A stretch of DNA of 60,602 bases from Candidatus Gastranaerophilales bacterium (GTDB lineage Bacteria; Cyanobacteriota; Vampirovibrionia; Gastranaerophilales; Gastranaerophilaceae): NCBI GenBank assembly GCA_947631645.1, contig CANRMD010000008.1, forward strand, positions 1-60,602. The letters run 5' to 3'. This document shows, one piece after another, positions 1 to 8,484 of the stretch. The notes beneath the pieces are model-generated. The model searched no databases and was not told the DNA's origin. It saw only the letters and a list, made by a program, of their open reading frames with translations. A program made the position numbers and the translations under genes. How positions within the stretch are numbered: the first letter of the stretch is position 1; each line of letters opens with the position of its first letter.

Positions 1-2
1 TA

Positions 3-317
3 TTATTTATTTTTACAGATGATGTTATAGATATCGTTTAATTTTTGATTTATTTGAGAAATTTCATCAAGTGTTTCAGGGGTATATTTCTGATTTGGTT
101 TTAAAAAGAGAACATAAGGTTCAACATTAAAAAATTTACAGATTTTTTCTAATAAATCACTAGTTACAAATGACTTTCCATTTTCAATTAAACTGATTGT
201 TTGATATGCTTGAAGGTCTAAGTATTCAGCAAGTTGTTCCTGTGTTATACCTCTTGATTCTCTTAAATCTTTTAATGATTTACCAAATATATCTTTTACA
301 TTGTTTGTTCTTGCCAT
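3..317 (-). CDS. XRE-family helix-turn-helix transcriptional regulator
   Basis: The 104-residue protein has a Cro/CI-type helix-turn-helix at about residues 12-65. The recognisable core is GITQEQLAEYLDLQ, then the recognition-helix stretch TISLIENGK, then the FNVEPYVLF end that is usual for this family. The tail (about 75-104) is helical and could serve dimerisation or ligand binding. It is divergent from the unknown gene at 452, and the spacer holds two inverted repeats, one of them across its own start codon, so autoregulation and control of the neighbour are likely (inference). I see no clear Shine-Dalgarno before the ATG. The family call is secure; the target and signal are unknown. Confidence 0.9.
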   Translation of the reverse strand: MARTNNVKDIFGKSLKDLRESRGITQEQLAEYLDLQAYQTISLIENGKSFVTSDLLEKICKFFNVEPYVLFLKPNQKYTPETLDEISQINQKLNDIYNIICKNK

Positions 318-332
318 ATTAAAATGATATGG
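314..332. promoter_or_regulatory. Inverted repeat over the start of the XRE gene
   Basis: CCATAT, 7 bases, ATATGG: perfect 6-bp arms that include the start codon of the XRE regulator. It could be an autorepression site. The arms are short and the DNA is AT-rich, so chance is possible. Confidence 0.35.
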
Positions 333-356
333 TCTTTTTTAGGAAATTTCTATTAA

Positions 357-383
357 ATTTAATTTTATGATATAAAATTAAAT
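357..383. promoter_or_regulatory. Perfect 12-bp inverted repeat, candidate XRE operator
   Basis: ATTTAATTTTAT, spacer GAT, ATAAAATTAAAT. The two 12-base arms are perfectly complementary. The site lies in the 134-bp divergent spacer between the XRE regulator (start 317) and the unknown gene (start 452), where a dimeric repressor controlling both would bind. Binding by the XRE protein is inference from position. Confidence 0.55.
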
Positions 384-451
384 ATTATATATTAAGAATA
401 TAAAAAAAGTATGAAAAGGATTTAGGAGTACAAAAAGAAAAGGAGTAAAAC

Positions 452-1078
452 ATGAAAAAACTTTTAAATCTTGAAGAAAAAAATTTGGAACTGAAAATCA
501 GAAGAGAAGTTATAAAATTTGCTTCAAAAATCCCCGTGGAGTTAAGACAATTATGTAATAAATTTCAAAAAAAAGATATCAAAGCAATAAACGAATTTAA
601 ACAAAAAATAAATGATGATAATACATTAAAGGAATTTTTAAAGTATTCGGAAATAATATATAAATATAATTTTGTTGAGTCTGATTGCAAGTATAAAGAT
701 ATAATATTTAAACTGTTTAAGCCCGATAGGATTTATAAAAATAATGCAAAGATGCTATCTGATAAAACAGGGTTTTTTTCTATGGCAATTATCTATATAG
801 TAATTAATTATATAGATGATAACATTCCCGTTACAATAAATAGAGCTTTTTCGCAGGAAGAAAAAGAACTAATAAAGTTTTTGTTATTAAAGGGAAGCGA
901 AAAAGATTATATAGAAAGATATAAAAAATCAAAAAAAGAGCAGAATAGTTATAAAAAAAGCATTTGTGATAATTTAAACAGCGGCGATATAAACCGTGCG
1001 TTAAATCTTGTATTAATTGAAAAATATTTCAGGTATGAAAACAGTAAATTTCTAAATAAAATAAAGGAAATTCATTAA
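452..1078 (+). CDS. Unknown 208-aa helical protein
   Basis: I do not recognise a family. The protein is rich in Lys, Ile, Asn and Glu, looks mostly alpha-helical, and has one mildly hydrophobic stretch around residues 105-125 (SMAIIYIVINYI) that is short and polar-flanked, so a soluble protein is more likely than a membrane one. There is no signal peptide. The start is well supported by AAAAGGAG seven bases before the ATG. It faces away from the XRE regulator across a palindromic spacer and may be its regulatory target, but no function follows from that. Confidence 0.8.
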   Translation: MKKLLNLEEKNLELKIRREVIKFASKIPVELRQLCNKFQKKDIKAINEFKQKINDDNTLKEFLKYSEIIYKYNFVESDCKYKDIIFKLFKPDRIYKNNAKMLSDKTGFFSMAIIYIVINYIDDNIPVTINRAFSQEEKELIKFLLLKGSEKDYIERYKKSKKEQNSYKKSICDNLNSGDINRALNLVLIEKYFRYENSKFLNKIKEIH

Positions 1079-1084
1079 ATAATT

Positions 1085-2455
1085 TTATTTTTTTAAATTA
1101 ACAAGATATTCAACGATTTCAGGATCCCACTTTGTGCCGGCTTCTTCCTGAATAATTTCAAGTGCTTTTTCTTTAGACATGGCATTTCTGTATTTTCTTT
1201 CGGAAACCATTGCACTATAAGCATCTGCAACGGCAATAACTCTTGAGCCTAACGGGATGCTTCTGCCTTTTAAGCCTTCAGGTTCACCTTTACCGTCCCA
1301 GCGTTCTTTATGGTAATTGATATATGGTACAACTTCCGATAAGAAATTAATACTCATTAAAATACTTACGCCCACATTCGGATGGTTTTGAAGTTTTTCC
1401 CAGTCTTCTTGTGATAATTTTTCTTTTTTATTAAACAGTTCTTCGGGCAGAGTAATTTTCCCTATATTTCTTAACAGAGCCGCATAATATATTAAATCTT
1501 TTGTTTTTTCGTTTAAGCCTATTGCGGTTGAAATTTCTCTTGCCAAATCAGCTACTTCATGTGAGTAATTATTTTTAAAACTGCTTTTTGCATCGACGGC
1601 TTTTGCCAAATTCTCTACAAACCACTGCTGTTCACTGCTTAAATCTCCGATTAGTGCTGTTAATTCCGCACGGTTGTTTTGCAATTGAGAAACGGTTACA
1701 TCTTCTTGATTTATTAATTTATCAGTTTCAACAGTTAATTTTTCAAGGCTCATTGATGTAGCAAACAAACGGGCGGTTATGCTTAAAAGCTCTTTGAATT
1801 CGTCGGATAATACTTTTTCTTTATAATTTTCTACTACTATTACTCCGACTTTTTCCATATTGTTATACATAGGAACCGCAAGATAATATGTAACTTTATC
1901 TTCACTTAATAGAAGTATCGGTCTGAAATTGTTATCTTGGTGACAATCTAAAACTTCAACAATTGATTTTTTATTAAATGCATCAGAAACGTAATTATTG
2001 TCATTAAGTTTATAACCGATTTCAGCTTCATAAATATCATCTTTGAAATTTAAAGATGAGCCTACAAGTAAAAGGTCATTTTTTGTTGTATTCAACCCCA
2101 TGGCATTATCTTTAGACAAAAATACGTGGCATGCATCTATTTCAAACATTTGTTTTATTGTTTTTGCTATTGCATTATAGATTACATAATCCTCTTTACT
2201 GCTAAAACCCAATATCTTTAATGTATTATCAATCGAATATATTGAATTGAGCTCTCTTAATTGGTTTTTTATACTTTCAAGTTTATCAACATTAGTTCTG
2301 CTTATCTTTTGGACAAGTTCATCCGATATAAGATGCTCTGATATAAAATCACCCAAATTAAGTGCAAAAATTTCTTCTAAAGGGTCAGACTCAAGTGATA
2401 TTTCACTTCTTGCAAAAACCGATACATTTTTATTTTCTTTTTTCTCTTCAGACAT
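1085..2455 (-). CDS. GAF plus degenerate HD-GYP domain protein
   Basis: The 456-residue protein has an N-terminal linker, a GAF-like sensor region (about 85-235), a coiled linker and a C-terminal HD-GYP-type domain (about 285-450). HD-GYP enzymes hydrolyse cyclic di-GMP using a His-Asp pair and further metal ligands. Here the pair is Arg329-Asn330 (LLRNIGK where LLHDIGK is expected), HHE is HKE and GYP is GEP, while ERWDGKG, the HP of NHPNVG and the later VADAYSAM segment remain. The sequence therefore shows lost metal ligands, and a pseudoenzyme or c-di-GMP sensor is more likely than an active phosphodiesterase (inference). A GGDEF protein at 24210 is a possible partner. The start has AAAGGAT upstream. 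Confidence 0.88.
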   Translation of the reverse strand: MSEEKKENKNVSVFARSEISLESDPLEEIFALNLGDFISEHLISDELVQKISRTNVDKLESIKNQLRELNSIYSIDNTLKILGFSSKEDYVIYNAIAKTIKQMFEIDACHVFLSKDNAMGLNTTKNDLLLVGSSLNFKDDIYEAEIGYKLNDNNYVSDAFNKKSIVEVLDCHQDNNFRPILLLSEDKVTYYLAVPMYNNMEKVGVIVVENYKEKVLSDEFKELLSITARLFATSMSLEKLTVETDKLINQEDVTVSQLQNNRAELTALIGDLSSEQQWFVENLAKAVDAKSSFKNNYSHEVADLAREISTAIGLNEKTKDLIYYAALLRNIGKITLPEELFNKKEKLSQEDWEKLQNHPNVGVSILMSINFLSEVVPYINYHKERWDGKGEPEGLKGRSIPLGSRVIAVADAYSAMVSERKYRNAMSKEKALEIIQEEAGTKWDPEIVEYLVNLKK

Positions 2456-2583
2456 TTAATATCCTTTTATTTTTGAAGATTTCCGAATTTTAACTACTCT
2501 ACCATTATATTTCAGATTATAATTTTATGCAAAATTTATAATACCTCTATCGGCATATTATAACTTAAACTTTAGGGTTTTTT

Positions 2584-2615
2584 ACAAAATTTCATACTTT
2601 TGTATGAGATTTTGT
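2584..2615. promoter_or_regulatory. 14-bp near-perfect inverted repeat upstream of small gene
   Basis: The arms ACAAAATTTCATAC and GTATGAGATTTTGT flank the loop TTTT; 13 of 14 positions pair and the other can form G-U in RNA. It ends 40 bases before the small gene at 2656. No T-run follows, so it looks more like an operator or 5'-leader hairpin than a terminator. Confidence 0.45.
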
Positions 2616-2655
2616 TGTAAAATTTATTTGTAATTAAGTTTTAAAGGATATTAAT

Positions 2656-2925
2656 ATGATAAACGCTGTTTGTTTTCCTCAAAGATTTCAATATATAGTA
2701 AAAACAGGTGCACCAAAAAGAGATAATACCCCTTTAAATGCGGATGATTTTTTAAATATCGGTTATATGGCGGGAAGATTCGGAGTAAATCTCCAAAACC
2801 CTTATGAGGCTAATCCTGTTATAAAAAATGGTGCTGATACTTTTGTTAATATTAACTCTTGTACGGCTCCTTTGTTTGAAAATACTTTAAATCAAGCCGG
2901 CATTTTATTTGACCGTATTGCTTAA
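2656..2925 (+). CDS. Small unknown protein, 89 aa
   Basis: Starts at an ATG with AAAGGA upstream. The protein has no recognisable domain, no membrane helix and two cysteines. Its last 21 bases overlap the end of the convergent glycosyltransferase gene. A hairpin 40 bases upstream and a good ribosome binding site argue that it is real. It may be one of several lineage-specific small proteins in this window; function unknown. Confidence 0.6.
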   Translation: MINAVCFPQRFQYIVKTGAPKRDNTPLNADDFLNIGYMAGRFGVNLQNPYEANPVIKNGADTFVNINSCTAPLFENTLNQAGILFDRIA

Positions 2926-4950
2926 TACTATATAACTGTTATTTTCATATTCGGGTGTAAAGCCTTTTAAATTAAAATATTCATAAGGTACTTCACAATT
3001 TATCATTGCGGGTTTTTCTTGTTCTGTTTGTGTTATTTCATTTTGCTTGTAGTCATAATATATACATTTACTTACAAACAGGTCGGGATATTTTATTCTG
3101 TCTTCAAAATTTACTATGTATGTTGAAGAAGATGTTTCTTTGTTTGTGATTATGTAATCATATTGTTTTAAATGATATGCTTCTATATTCTCAAGCAGTA
3201 TTTTATCCATTTTAAAGCCGTTTAATCTTAAATTTTCTATATAAAAATCAGGTGTTCTTACTTGCTCTATTATTAATGCAATATTTTTCTTATTTTTTGA
3301 CTTAATATAGTTATTTATATCCTGTTCGTCAGATTTGGCTATAAGTACAAATTCATCTGACGGATTGGTTTTTTTGTGATTAATATATGAAAATAATAAA
3401 GATACAGGTTTATGATGAGAAATTCCGACTAAATAAATGAACATTAAAATGCATAAAAAATATTTGAAAAATTTTCGTTTTTGAACATAAGAATATACGC
3501 ATATCGGGGTGGAAATTATTATGAATGATAAAATATACCTCATATTATAACCTGTAAATACCATTACTCTTGAAAAAATAAGGATATTAATTATTAAACA
3601 AACTGATAATGCTCCGATTATTTTTCTTTTTGTTGATTTATTTTTAAACCCGAATTTTAGTGACTTGATTAGTGACGGTATAAAAATAAAAATACCCAAT
3701 CCCCCAAGTAAACATTGGGTTAAAGATATATTTTCATTAAAAATAAAATATCTGCTAAAATAATTTGAAGTAAAACTCTTATCGGTTAAACCGAATAGGG
3801 ATAGTATCAATGACTGAATATAGGTTATAAAGCCGTTAAAGTTTACTATATCTTTAATCCCCGAAATATCAAAGAACGCAAAAATATATTTAATTAAGTT
3901 ACTTAAATAACCTGATATTCCTCCTCTAAATTTGTTCAACTCCATTTGCTCGGGAGAACTTATCGGGTTCATAAATTGAATTATGTTTAAAATATAGTTA
4001 TATGATGCAAAAACAATAAAATTAACGATAAATAATAAACAAAAATTTAATAGATATTTTTTTAAGTTTTCCTTTTTTAAAGTTATAGAAATCATTAGAA
4101 GTACTATAAATATGGCGGGTATTGTAATTATTGCAGTGGTTTTTGTGCCGGCAGACAGAGCAAAAGCCAGTGTCGCAAAATATAATGCGGTATTATCTTC
4201 TTCTTTTATTGATTTTATATAAAGATAAATGCCTGATAAAATCAAAACTCCTATGAATAAATCAGCACAAGGATTGTACATTTCAACGGCAACAAGTGCA
4301 AACGATGATATAGTGAAAATTGTCCATAATCTTTGTCGTGCTGAAAAATTTAATTCTTTCAGCAAATTATATACAACATAAATCAGACCTACAAAACTTA
4401 TGTATGAAAATAGTCCAATGCCTGATTCACTTTTGGTAAAAAGGAGTTTCCAAGTATAAAGGAGCTCCATATTTACGGGCATGACAAGTTCTCTTGTATC
4501 AGAAGTTATAAAATGATTAATAGAACCTGATTGTATCCATTCCGTGCATCTTGTTAAATAATAAGTGAGTGCATCCCCGAAAGTTACGGGGAAAAATAAT
4601 GCTGTTATTAATTGAAGAATAAGAAATAAAACAAAACATACCCCTAAAAAAGCTAATGTTTTATCTCGTTTTATGGCTTTTATTATGTGATTACGGTCAA
4701 AATTAAACTTATAAGGTTCTTTTCCCTTTATTTTGAATAACATTATGCTCAAAACCATAAATAAAATATTAAAGAAGAAAAAAGCAGTTTTTGAAATTAG
4801 TCCGAATAAAGATAAAATTTCAAAAGATAATACGATTTGAGAAAATGCAATAAGCATATAATATAAAAAGCCGGCTGAGGGTTTTTTGCAAATTGTACTT
4901 AAAATAAAATAAGAAGAAATTAAAACTAAAAATATTGATATAACGAACAT
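2905..4950 (-). CDS. GT39-like (GT-C fold) integral membrane glycosyltransferase
   Basis: The 681-residue protein has about a dozen hydrophobic helices over residues 1-520 and a soluble C-terminal region of about 150 residues. The first large loop carries GDALTYYLTR (125-134) followed by WIQSGSINHF and a segment of the RELVMPVNMELL type, the pattern of the PMT/ArnT-like family that transfers sugars from polyprenyl-phosphate donors on the outer face of the membrane. The acidic residue near 126 is in the position of the catalytic Asp. It is the last gene of the operon with queA, starting 5 bases after the queA stop and with AGGTAGGA upstream. Acceptor and sugar are unknown. Confidence 0.75.
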   Translation of the reverse strand: MFVISIFLVLISSYFILSTICKKPSAGFLYYMLIAFSQIVLSFEILSLFGLISKTAFFFFNILFMVLSIMLFKIKGKEPYKFNFDRNHIIKAIKRDKTLAFLGVCFVLFLILQLITALFFPVTFGDALTYYLTRCTEWIQSGSINHFITSDTRELVMPVNMELLYTWKLLFTKSESGIGLFSYISFVGLIYVVYNLLKELNFSARQRLWTIFTISSFALVAVEMYNPCADLFIGVLILSGIYLYIKSIKEEDNTALYFATLAFALSAGTKTTAIITIPAIFIVLLMISITLKKENLKKYLLNFCLLFIVNFIVFASYNYILNIIQFMNPISSPEQMELNKFRGGISGYLSNLIKYIFAFFDISGIKDIVNFNGFITYIQSLILSLFGLTDKSFTSNYFSRYFIFNENISLTQCLLGGLGIFIFIPSLIKSLKFGFKNKSTKRKIIGALSVCLIINILIFSRVMVFTGYNMRYILSFIIISTPICVYSYVQKRKFFKYFLCILMFIYLVGISHHKPVSLLFSYINHKKTNPSDEFVLIAKSDEQDINNYIKSKNKKNIALIIEQVRTPDFYIENLRLNGFKMDKILLENIEAYHLKQYDYIITNKETSSSTYIVNFEDRIKYPDLFVSKCIYYDYKQNEITQTEQEKPAMINCEVPYEYFNLKGFTPEYENNSYIVLSNTVK

Positions 4951-4955
4951 AATTC

Positions 4956-5993
4956 CTACCTTATGAACATACAGTCGCCGTAGCTGTAAAATCTGTATTC
5001 ATTTTTAATTGCTTCATTGTATGCTTCAAAAATAAAATCTTTAGTCGCAAAAGCACTTACCAGCATTAAAAGAGTTGATTTAGGCAAGTGAAAATTTGTA
5101 ATAAGTTTATCAACGATTTTAAATTTATAACCGGGGTAAATGAAAAGTTCGCTTGAATCTTTAACGGGAATGATTTTACCGTATTTATTCATAACTGTTT
5201 CAAGTGTTCTAACGCTTGTAGTTCCTACGGCAACAATGTTTTTCCCGTTTTCTTTTGCCTCATTAATCATTTTTGAAGCTTCTTCATCTATTTCAAAAGT
5301 TTCAGAGTCCATTTTATGGTCAAGAATATTTTGGCATTTAACGGGTTTAAAAGTGCCTAAACCAACATTTAAAGTAATAAAGCAGTGTTTTGTACCTTGT
5401 TTATCAAGTTTATCAAGTATTTCTTTTGTAAAATGAAGCCCCGCAGTCGGTGCTGCAACCGCCCCCTCTTTTTTTGCATAAACGGTTTGATACCGTTCAA
5501 AATCAAGACTTTTATATTCTTCATTTGTCATTTTTCTTTCAATATAAGGAGGCAGCGGAATATTTCCTACTTTATCAAGTATTTCATAAAAGTTCCCGTT
5601 ATATAACAACTTTACATGCCACTTATCATCATCTTTTTTGAGCACTTCAACACAAAGTTCATCGCTAACTTTAAGTATTGTTCCCTCTTTTACTCTTTTT
5701 GACGGTTTTATAAGAGCAATCCATATATCTTTTTGTATTTCTCTTACTAAAAAAATTTCGATTAGTGCACCAGTATCTTTTTTGGCATATAATCTGGCGG
5801 GTATTACTTTTGTATTATTTAAGACCAATAAATCGTTATCTGTTAAATAATCTGTAATATCGCAAAAATGCTTGTGTTCAAGAGTTTTATCAACTCTGTT
5901 TAAGACAAGCATTTTAGACATATCTCTCTTTTGCACAGGCACCTGTGCAATTAATCTTTCAGGTAATTCGTAATCAAATTCTTCTAAAAGCAT
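4956..5993 (-). CDS. queA: S-adenosylmethionine:tRNA ribosyltransferase-isomerase QueA
   Basis: QueA moves the ribosyl part of SAM onto 7-aminomethyl-7-deazaguanine in tRNA, making epoxyqueuosine at the wobble position. The 345-residue length is normal. Family landmarks are the start FDYELPERLIAQVP, the segment VLNNTKVIPARLYAKK, GAVAAPTAGLHFT, GLGTFKPV and the end NFHLPKSTLLMLVSAF. Its ATG overlaps the yidC stop by one base (TAATG), so translation is probably coupled to yidC. It sits inside an envelope operon rather than with other queuosine genes. Confidence 0.97.
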   Translation of the reverse strand: MLLEEFDYELPERLIAQVPVQKRDMSKMLVLNRVDKTLEHKHFCDITDYLTDNDLLVLNNTKVIPARLYAKKDTGALIEIFLVREIQKDIWIALIKPSKRVKEGTILKVSDELCVEVLKKDDDKWHVKLLYNGNFYEILDKVGNIPLPPYIERKMTNEEYKSLDFERYQTVYAKKEGAVAAPTAGLHFTKEILDKLDKQGTKHCFITLNVGLGTFKPVKCQNILDHKMDSETFEIDEEASKMINEAKENGKNIVAVGTTSVRTLETVMNKYGKIIPVKDSSELFIYPGYKFKIVDKLITNFHLPKSTLLMLVSAFATKDFIFEAYNEAIKNEYRFYSYGDCMFIR

Positions 5994-7033
5994 TATTTGG
6001 CTGCTTCTATTGATTTTGTAGAATCTTCTTTTTCAAGTTGTTTGTTGATGACAATTGTTTGTATGATTTGAATTATATTACTTACAACAAGATATAATAA
6101 AACACCTGCAGGTATTGGAGCTATAACGAACATAAAGATAATCATTAAAGGCATAATTGTGCCCATCATCTTTTGCATTTGAGCTTGCATAGGGTCTTGT
6201 TGTACGTTTTTATTTTGTGCCATCATTATTTTTTGTGTTGCAAACATAGATATTGCAAACAATACAATTAAAATAAATACATCAACATGGAACTGACCTT
6301 GAGGGGCGTTAGTCGGCATTGTTGCTGCCATTATTTCGCCTCTGCGTTCAAAATTAACCGTTTCTACTTCTCTGGTTTTTATGTTTTGTATATCTATTTC
6401 GGCATTGGTAATTTTATCAAGCTGACTGTATTTAAGATTGAAATCATCTAAGTTGATTTTTAAATCTATTTCTTGACCGGGAGTTATATCTCCTTGAACT
6501 TTGATGGCGTTTTTAGAATTAATTTTTACATTATCAAGTTCATCATCGCCGAGGAAAACTTTAACTTTTTTATAAACAACAAATTTATCACCGGGGGTAA
6601 CACTCAAAACTTTATCATAAGAAGTACCCGCACTGCCTCTTAAAGTTTTATCAAGCCTGTCTATAAATAAAAAATGAGAATTACCGGCTTCCTGAATAAA
6701 CTGCGGGCTTATAAGGGCTGCATATAATAAAATGAATATAGGCATTTGAATTAATAAAGGCAGGCATCCTGACATCGGATTAAATTTATGCTCTTTGTAA
6801 AATTCCATCATTTTCTTTTGCATTGTTTGAGGGTCATTTTTATATCTGTCCTGAATTTGTTTCATTTTAGGCTGAAGAATTTGCATTGCCCTCATCGAAC
6901 GTTGCTGTGATACGCCTAAAGGCCATAAACATACTCTTACTATGATAGTCAATGCAATTATTGCCAATCCGTAACTGCCTGTTATGTTATTTAATAATTT
7001 TAGTAAATCTACCGTTAATGCTGTGAAATCCAC
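5993..7033 (-). CDS. yidC: Membrane protein insertase YidC/Oxa1/Alb3, cyanobacterial-type insertion
   Basis: YidC inserts and folds inner-membrane proteins alone or with Sec. The first core helix (YGLAIIALTIIVRVCLWPLG) carries the groove Arg33; the cytoplasmic helical hairpin (44-85) and the PLLIQMPIFILLYAAL helix follow. Residues about 130-245 form an extra beta-rich, extracytoplasmic domain between core helices 2 and 3, then three more helices. There is no N-terminal helix plus large periplasmic domain as in enteric YidC. Cyanobacterial YidC carries an extra domain at this same position (family knowledge). The start is GTG with GGGAGA upstream, 18 bases after the preceding glycosyltransferase. 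Confidence 0.95.
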   Translation of the reverse strand: MDFTALTVDLLKLLNNITGSYGLAIIALTIIVRVCLWPLGVSQQRSMRAMQILQPKMKQIQDRYKNDPQTMQKKMMEFYKEHKFNPMSGCLPLLIQMPIFILLYAALISPQFIQEAGNSHFLFIDRLDKTLRGSAGTSYDKVLSVTPGDKFVVYKKVKVFLGDDELDNVKINSKNAIKVQGDITPGQEIDLKINLDDFNLKYSQLDKITNAEIDIQNIKTREVETVNFERRGEIMAATMPTNAPQGQFHVDVFILIVLFAISMFATQKIMMAQNKNVQQDPMQAQMQKMMGTIMPLMIIFMFVIAPIPAGVLLYLVVSNIIQIIQTIVINKQLEKEDSTKSIEAAK

Positions 7034-7051
7034 TTTATAATTTCTCCCTTC

Positions 7052-8410
7052 TTAAACGTTAATTAAGTTTTCAGCTTGTTTTTCCTCTTTTTTTGAACCT
7101 TTTTCAGTTTCTAAAGAGTTTAATTTTGTTATACCATGTCGGGTTTTGCCCCAATCCATATTGTTTTTCATAAATATTATTTTAAATATGATAAAAATGG
7201 CTAAAGGAAACCACAAAACTACTATATATATTGATGTAAGTATTGACTGTTTTAAATTTTCAATCGGTTTAAGTTTTACGTATTTTCTAAGGCTGTAAAA
7301 TAAAGCAATAATAAAGAATCCGCACATTAAAGTGGATAGAGCCATAGAAGACAATATCCAATTTGTGTCATCTTTAAAGTATCTGAAAGATTGAATTGTA
7401 ACTTCTGAAACCATCCAAACGGGTAAAATAAATTCCGTAATATAAGCAGTCATATCAAGACTTACTCTCAATGACATATCTTTAGACGTTAATACATCAG
7501 AAAAGTGTTCCAGGTATCTTCTTATGCTTCCTTCAATCCAGCGTCTTCTTTGCTTTAAAAGAGGTATATAAGATGGAACTCCCTCTTCAAAGACACATAC
7601 TTCAGGGCAAAATCTGACGTCCCAGCCCTTAATTTGCAATCTTGTGGATAAATCAAGGTCATCAGTAATTGTATAAATATTCCAGCCGTTAACATTTTCA
7701 AGTGCTTGGCGTTTAATAAGTTCTCCGTTTCCTCTAAGTTCAACGGCTCCTTTTACGCTGTCTCTTCCTACTTGGAAGTGTGTATCAACAGCCATTTCAT
7801 TATCTTGGCATCTTGTTAAGAAATTTTGTTCTCTGTTTATTATTACTTTTCTCGCCTGAACTGCACCGACTTGAGGCGGTTCTAAAGCGGGAATCAGTTC
7901 TCGTAAAAAGTTCGGATTAACTCTTGCATCGGCATCAAATACTAATATTGCTTCACCTTTTGCTATTTTTAAAGCATCATTTAAAACTGCTGATTTGCCG
8001 GGGAAAGCATCTTTTGTTCTGGAAAAATATTTTAAATTTGCATGATTTTTACTTATTTTTTCAAGTTCTTTTAAAGTATTATCCGTGCTTCTGTCATCAA
8101 TTACTATTATTTCATATCGGGGATAATCAATTTTTGATATATTTTCTATAGTATTAGCAATAACATCGGCTTCATTGTGAGCCGGTATTAATATACTTAC
8201 GTAAGGTAAAAAAGAATAATTTTTTTCAACTGGGTGTTTTTTTTGAGTTCTGACTTTGTGTTTAAACGCAATCTGCATATATGCGGTATACAAAGACATA
8301 AATATTAAAATTGTCATAAATGCACATGGCGTGTTCATGTGATTTTGAAAGAAATATAGAAGAATCAGCAATGATGTTATTATTGCTAAAAGTGTAATTC
8401 TCTCTTTCAT
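7052..8410 (-). CDS. Processive-type GT2, resembles beta-monoglucosyldiacylglycerol synthase (MgdA)
   Basis: The 452-residue membrane GT2 has two N-terminal helices, a GT-A domain (70-300) and C-terminal helices. Catalytic motifs are VIDD (103-106), DADA (159-162), TDD (249-251) and QRRRW (287-291), as in cellulose, chitin and hyaluronan synthases. The stretches GAVQARK, ELRGNGE, ITDDLDLSTRL and RRRWIEGSIRRYL match from memory the cyanobacterial enzyme that glucosylates diacylglycerol, the first step of galactolipid synthesis. A poly-N-acetylglucosamine synthase-like role is the alternative. It is the first gene of the operon with yidC, queA and a GT39-like enzyme. The GT2 call is secure, the substrate is not. 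Confidence 0.85.
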   Translation of the reverse strand: MKERITLLAIITSLLILLYFFQNHMNTPCAFMTILIFMSLYTAYMQIAFKHKVRTQKKHPVEKNYSFLPYVSILIPAHNEADVIANTIENISKIDYPRYEIIVIDDRSTDNTLKELEKISKNHANLKYFSRTKDAFPGKSAVLNDALKIAKGEAILVFDADARVNPNFLRELIPALEPPQVGAVQARKVIINREQNFLTRCQDNEMAVDTHFQVGRDSVKGAVELRGNGELIKRQALENVNGWNIYTITDDLDLSTRLQIKGWDVRFCPEVCVFEEGVPSYIPLLKQRRRWIEGSIRRYLEHFSDVLTSKDMSLRVSLDMTAYITEFILPVWMVSEVTIQSFRYFKDDTNWILSSMALSTLMCGFFIIALFYSLRKYVKLKPIENLKQSILTSIYIVVLWFPLAIFIIFKIIFMKNNMDWGKTRHGITKLNSLETEKGSKKEEKQAENLINV

Positions 8411-8469
8411 TTCCCCAATCCGTATTTACTATCTTAGTACATTTTACCAAAAACAAAATTGAAAAAACA

Positions 8470-8478
8470 TGTTATAAT
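8470..8478 (+). promoter_or_regulatory. Extended -10 promoter, leaderless start
   Basis: TGTTATAAT is a consensus extended -10 box (TGnTATAAT). It ends 6 bases before the ATG at 8485, so transcription would begin at or next to the start codon. No -35 box and no Shine-Dalgarno are seen. Confidence 0.6.
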
Positions 8479-8484
8479 CATTAA

